The notes under the pieces were generated by a model that ran no database searches, was not told the DNA's origin, and saw only the letters and a list, made by a program, of their open reading frames with translations. This document shows, in pieces, positions 63,093 through 64,000 of a stretch of 64,000 bases of DNA. Each line of letters begins with the position of its first letter. Position 1 is the first letter of the stretch. Source of the stretch: Natronococcus pandeyae (GTDB lineage Archaea; Halobacteriota; Halobacteria; Halobacteriales; Natrialbaceae); assembly GCF_008122205.1 (NCBI RefSeq), contig NZ_PHNJ01000016.1:60141-124140 (forward strand). The letters run 5' to 3'. Both the position numbers and the translations under genes were made by a program.

Positions 63093-64000
63093 ATGAGCGC
63101 ACGCAATATACTCGTCGTGGTAGTCGCACTGATGGTACTCGGCTCTGGCGGAGCCGCAGCGGTCGCAGCAGGGCCCGCTGCCATGAGTGTAGACGATCAC
63201 GAGAACGACGAACCCATAGAAGACGAACCGGACGATGCTCCTGACGACCAGGAGCTACAAGTAACGATCGAACAGGCGACTATCTTCGTCATCGTTGAAG
63301 ACCTCGAAGAACCGGTCGACGAGGAACCCGTCGATGAGGAAGAACCGGTTGACGAGGAACCGGTTGACGAAGAGGAAGAGCCTGTCGATGAGAACGACGA
63401 AATCGACGAGGAAGAGCCGGTTGACGACGAGGCTGACGACTACGAAGACGAACCAGTCGATGAGAACGACGAGGTCGACGAGGAACCCGTCGATGACAAC
63501 GATGTCGACGAGGAAGAGCCGGTTGACGACGAAGAGCCGGTCGATGAGAACGACGTCGAGGATGAACTCGAGGTCTCGATCGGACAGGCAACCGTCTTCG
63601 TCCACGTCGACGAACCGATGGAAGAACCGGTTGATGAGGAACCGGTCGACGAGGAGCCGGTTGACGAAGAAGAACCAATCGATGACAACGATGTCGATGA
63701 GGAGCCGGTTGACGAAGAGGACCCCGTCGATGAGAACGACGAAATCGACGAGGAAGAGCCGGTTGACGAAGAGGGACTGCAGGTAACGATCGAACAGGCG
63801 ACTGTCTTCGTCATCGTCGAGGACCTCGAAGAACCGGTCGACGAGGAACCGGTTGACGAGGAACCAGTCGATGAGGAAGAACCGGTTGACGAAGAGGAAC
63901 CGGTTGACGAAGAGGAAGAGCCTGTCGATGAGAACGACGAAATCGACGAAGAACCCGTCGATGACAACGATGTCGACGAGGAGGAGCCGGTTGACGAAGA
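63093..64000 (+). CDS. Secreted Glu/Asp repeat protein (3' end beyond window)
   Basis: The protein starts at MSARNILVVVVALMVLGSGG (63093; an ATG at 63084 is in frame) with a signal peptide. The mature part repeats EPVDEE, DENDEIDEE and DDNDVDEE. Three short beta-rich islands interrupt it: LQVTIEQATIFVIVEDLEEP, LEVSIGQATVFVHV and LQVTIEQATVFVIVEDLEEP. The open frame reaches the window end. It is probably extracellular and disordered between the islands. Confidence 0.8.
   Translation, partial: MSARNILVVVVALMVLGSGGAAAVAAGPAAMSVDDHENDEPIEDEPDDAPDDQELQVTIEQATIFVIVEDLEEPVDEEPVDEEEPVDEEPVDEEEEPVDENDEIDEEEPVDDEADDYEDEPVDENDEVDEEPVDDNDVDEEEPVDDEEPVDENDVEDELEVSIGQATVFVHVDEPMEEPVDEEPVDEEPVDEEEPIDDNDVDEEPVDEEDPVDENDEIDEEEPVDEEGLQVTIEQATVFVIVEDLEEPVDEEPVDEEPVDEEEPVDEEEPVDEEEEPVDENDEIDEEPVDDNDVDEEEPVDE

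Overview
The window is 64 kb of high-GC DNA from a haloarchaeon. The evidence is a very acidic proteome, CTCGAG-rich coding sequence, TATA boxes about 25 bases before mostly [16 protein letters not shown], Tat-type signal peptides (some with lipoboxes), and archaeal gene families: AdoMet synthetase of archaeal type, pyrB-pyrI, HTH-10 (Bat-like) regulators, DpsA and a DUF7344-like protein. Gene content fits the Natrialbales, but that placement is inference. Most of the window is ordinary, densely packed chromosome.

Left part (1-31 kb). A helicase/exonuclease pair resembling bacterial MrfA/MrfB opens the window on the minus strand. A thyA-DHFR-fructosamine kinase cluster and aconitase acnA follow. 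acnA carries an in-frame insertion made of chained small hairpins. Next come a thioredoxin-domain DUF255 protein, a thioredoxin, a VOC protein, a leucine/glutamate dehydrogenase-like gene, cysK, a lipoprotein, a DUF5804-like gene, a universal stress protein, an LVIVD-repeat protein, thiI, a dapA-family gene, an MFS transporter, AdoMet synthetase, a CYTH protein, an FKBP isomerase, a RAD55-like ATPase with a degenerate P-loop, pyrBI, a second stress protein, a PRC-barrel protein with a hyperacidic octapeptide tail, an enoyl-CoA hydratase and a Bat-like regulator.

Middle (31-46 kb). An accessory-looking stretch holds a MITE-like inverted-repeat element, tRNA-Lys(CUU), a TrkA-N/DHH phosphoesterase, a PRC-barrel protein and a twice-frameshifted pseudogene. 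A BioD/DRTGG protein and ADP-forming acyl-CoA synthetase form a translationally coupled pair. Then comes a znuABC-like metal uptake operon preceded by a His/Asp-rich lipoprotein. The lipoprotein shares a domain with an insertion inside the binding protein, and both promoters carry similar TTAATAA-type dyads. YbaK, YihY, dpsA, a 55-residue protein behind an IdeR/DtxR-like iron box, and a macro-domain protein follow.

Right part (46-64 kb). A TraB-S2P-purM string, a hot-dog thioesterase, a DUF7344-like protein, EamA, HAD and COG2426 transport genes, a second small MITE, small zinc-ribbon proteins, a methyltransferase, an MFS transporter and a cupin lead to an 872-residue protein. That protein joins an actin/HSP70-like ATPase domain, a very long coiled coil and C-terminal membrane helices. 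SHOCT, MOSC and ATP-dependent PEP carboxykinase genes follow. The window ends inside a secreted Glu/Asp repeat protein.

The signals most worth follow-up are the zinc-system domain shared by two proteins, the palindromic element translated inside aconitase, and the actin-like coiled-coil membrane protein.
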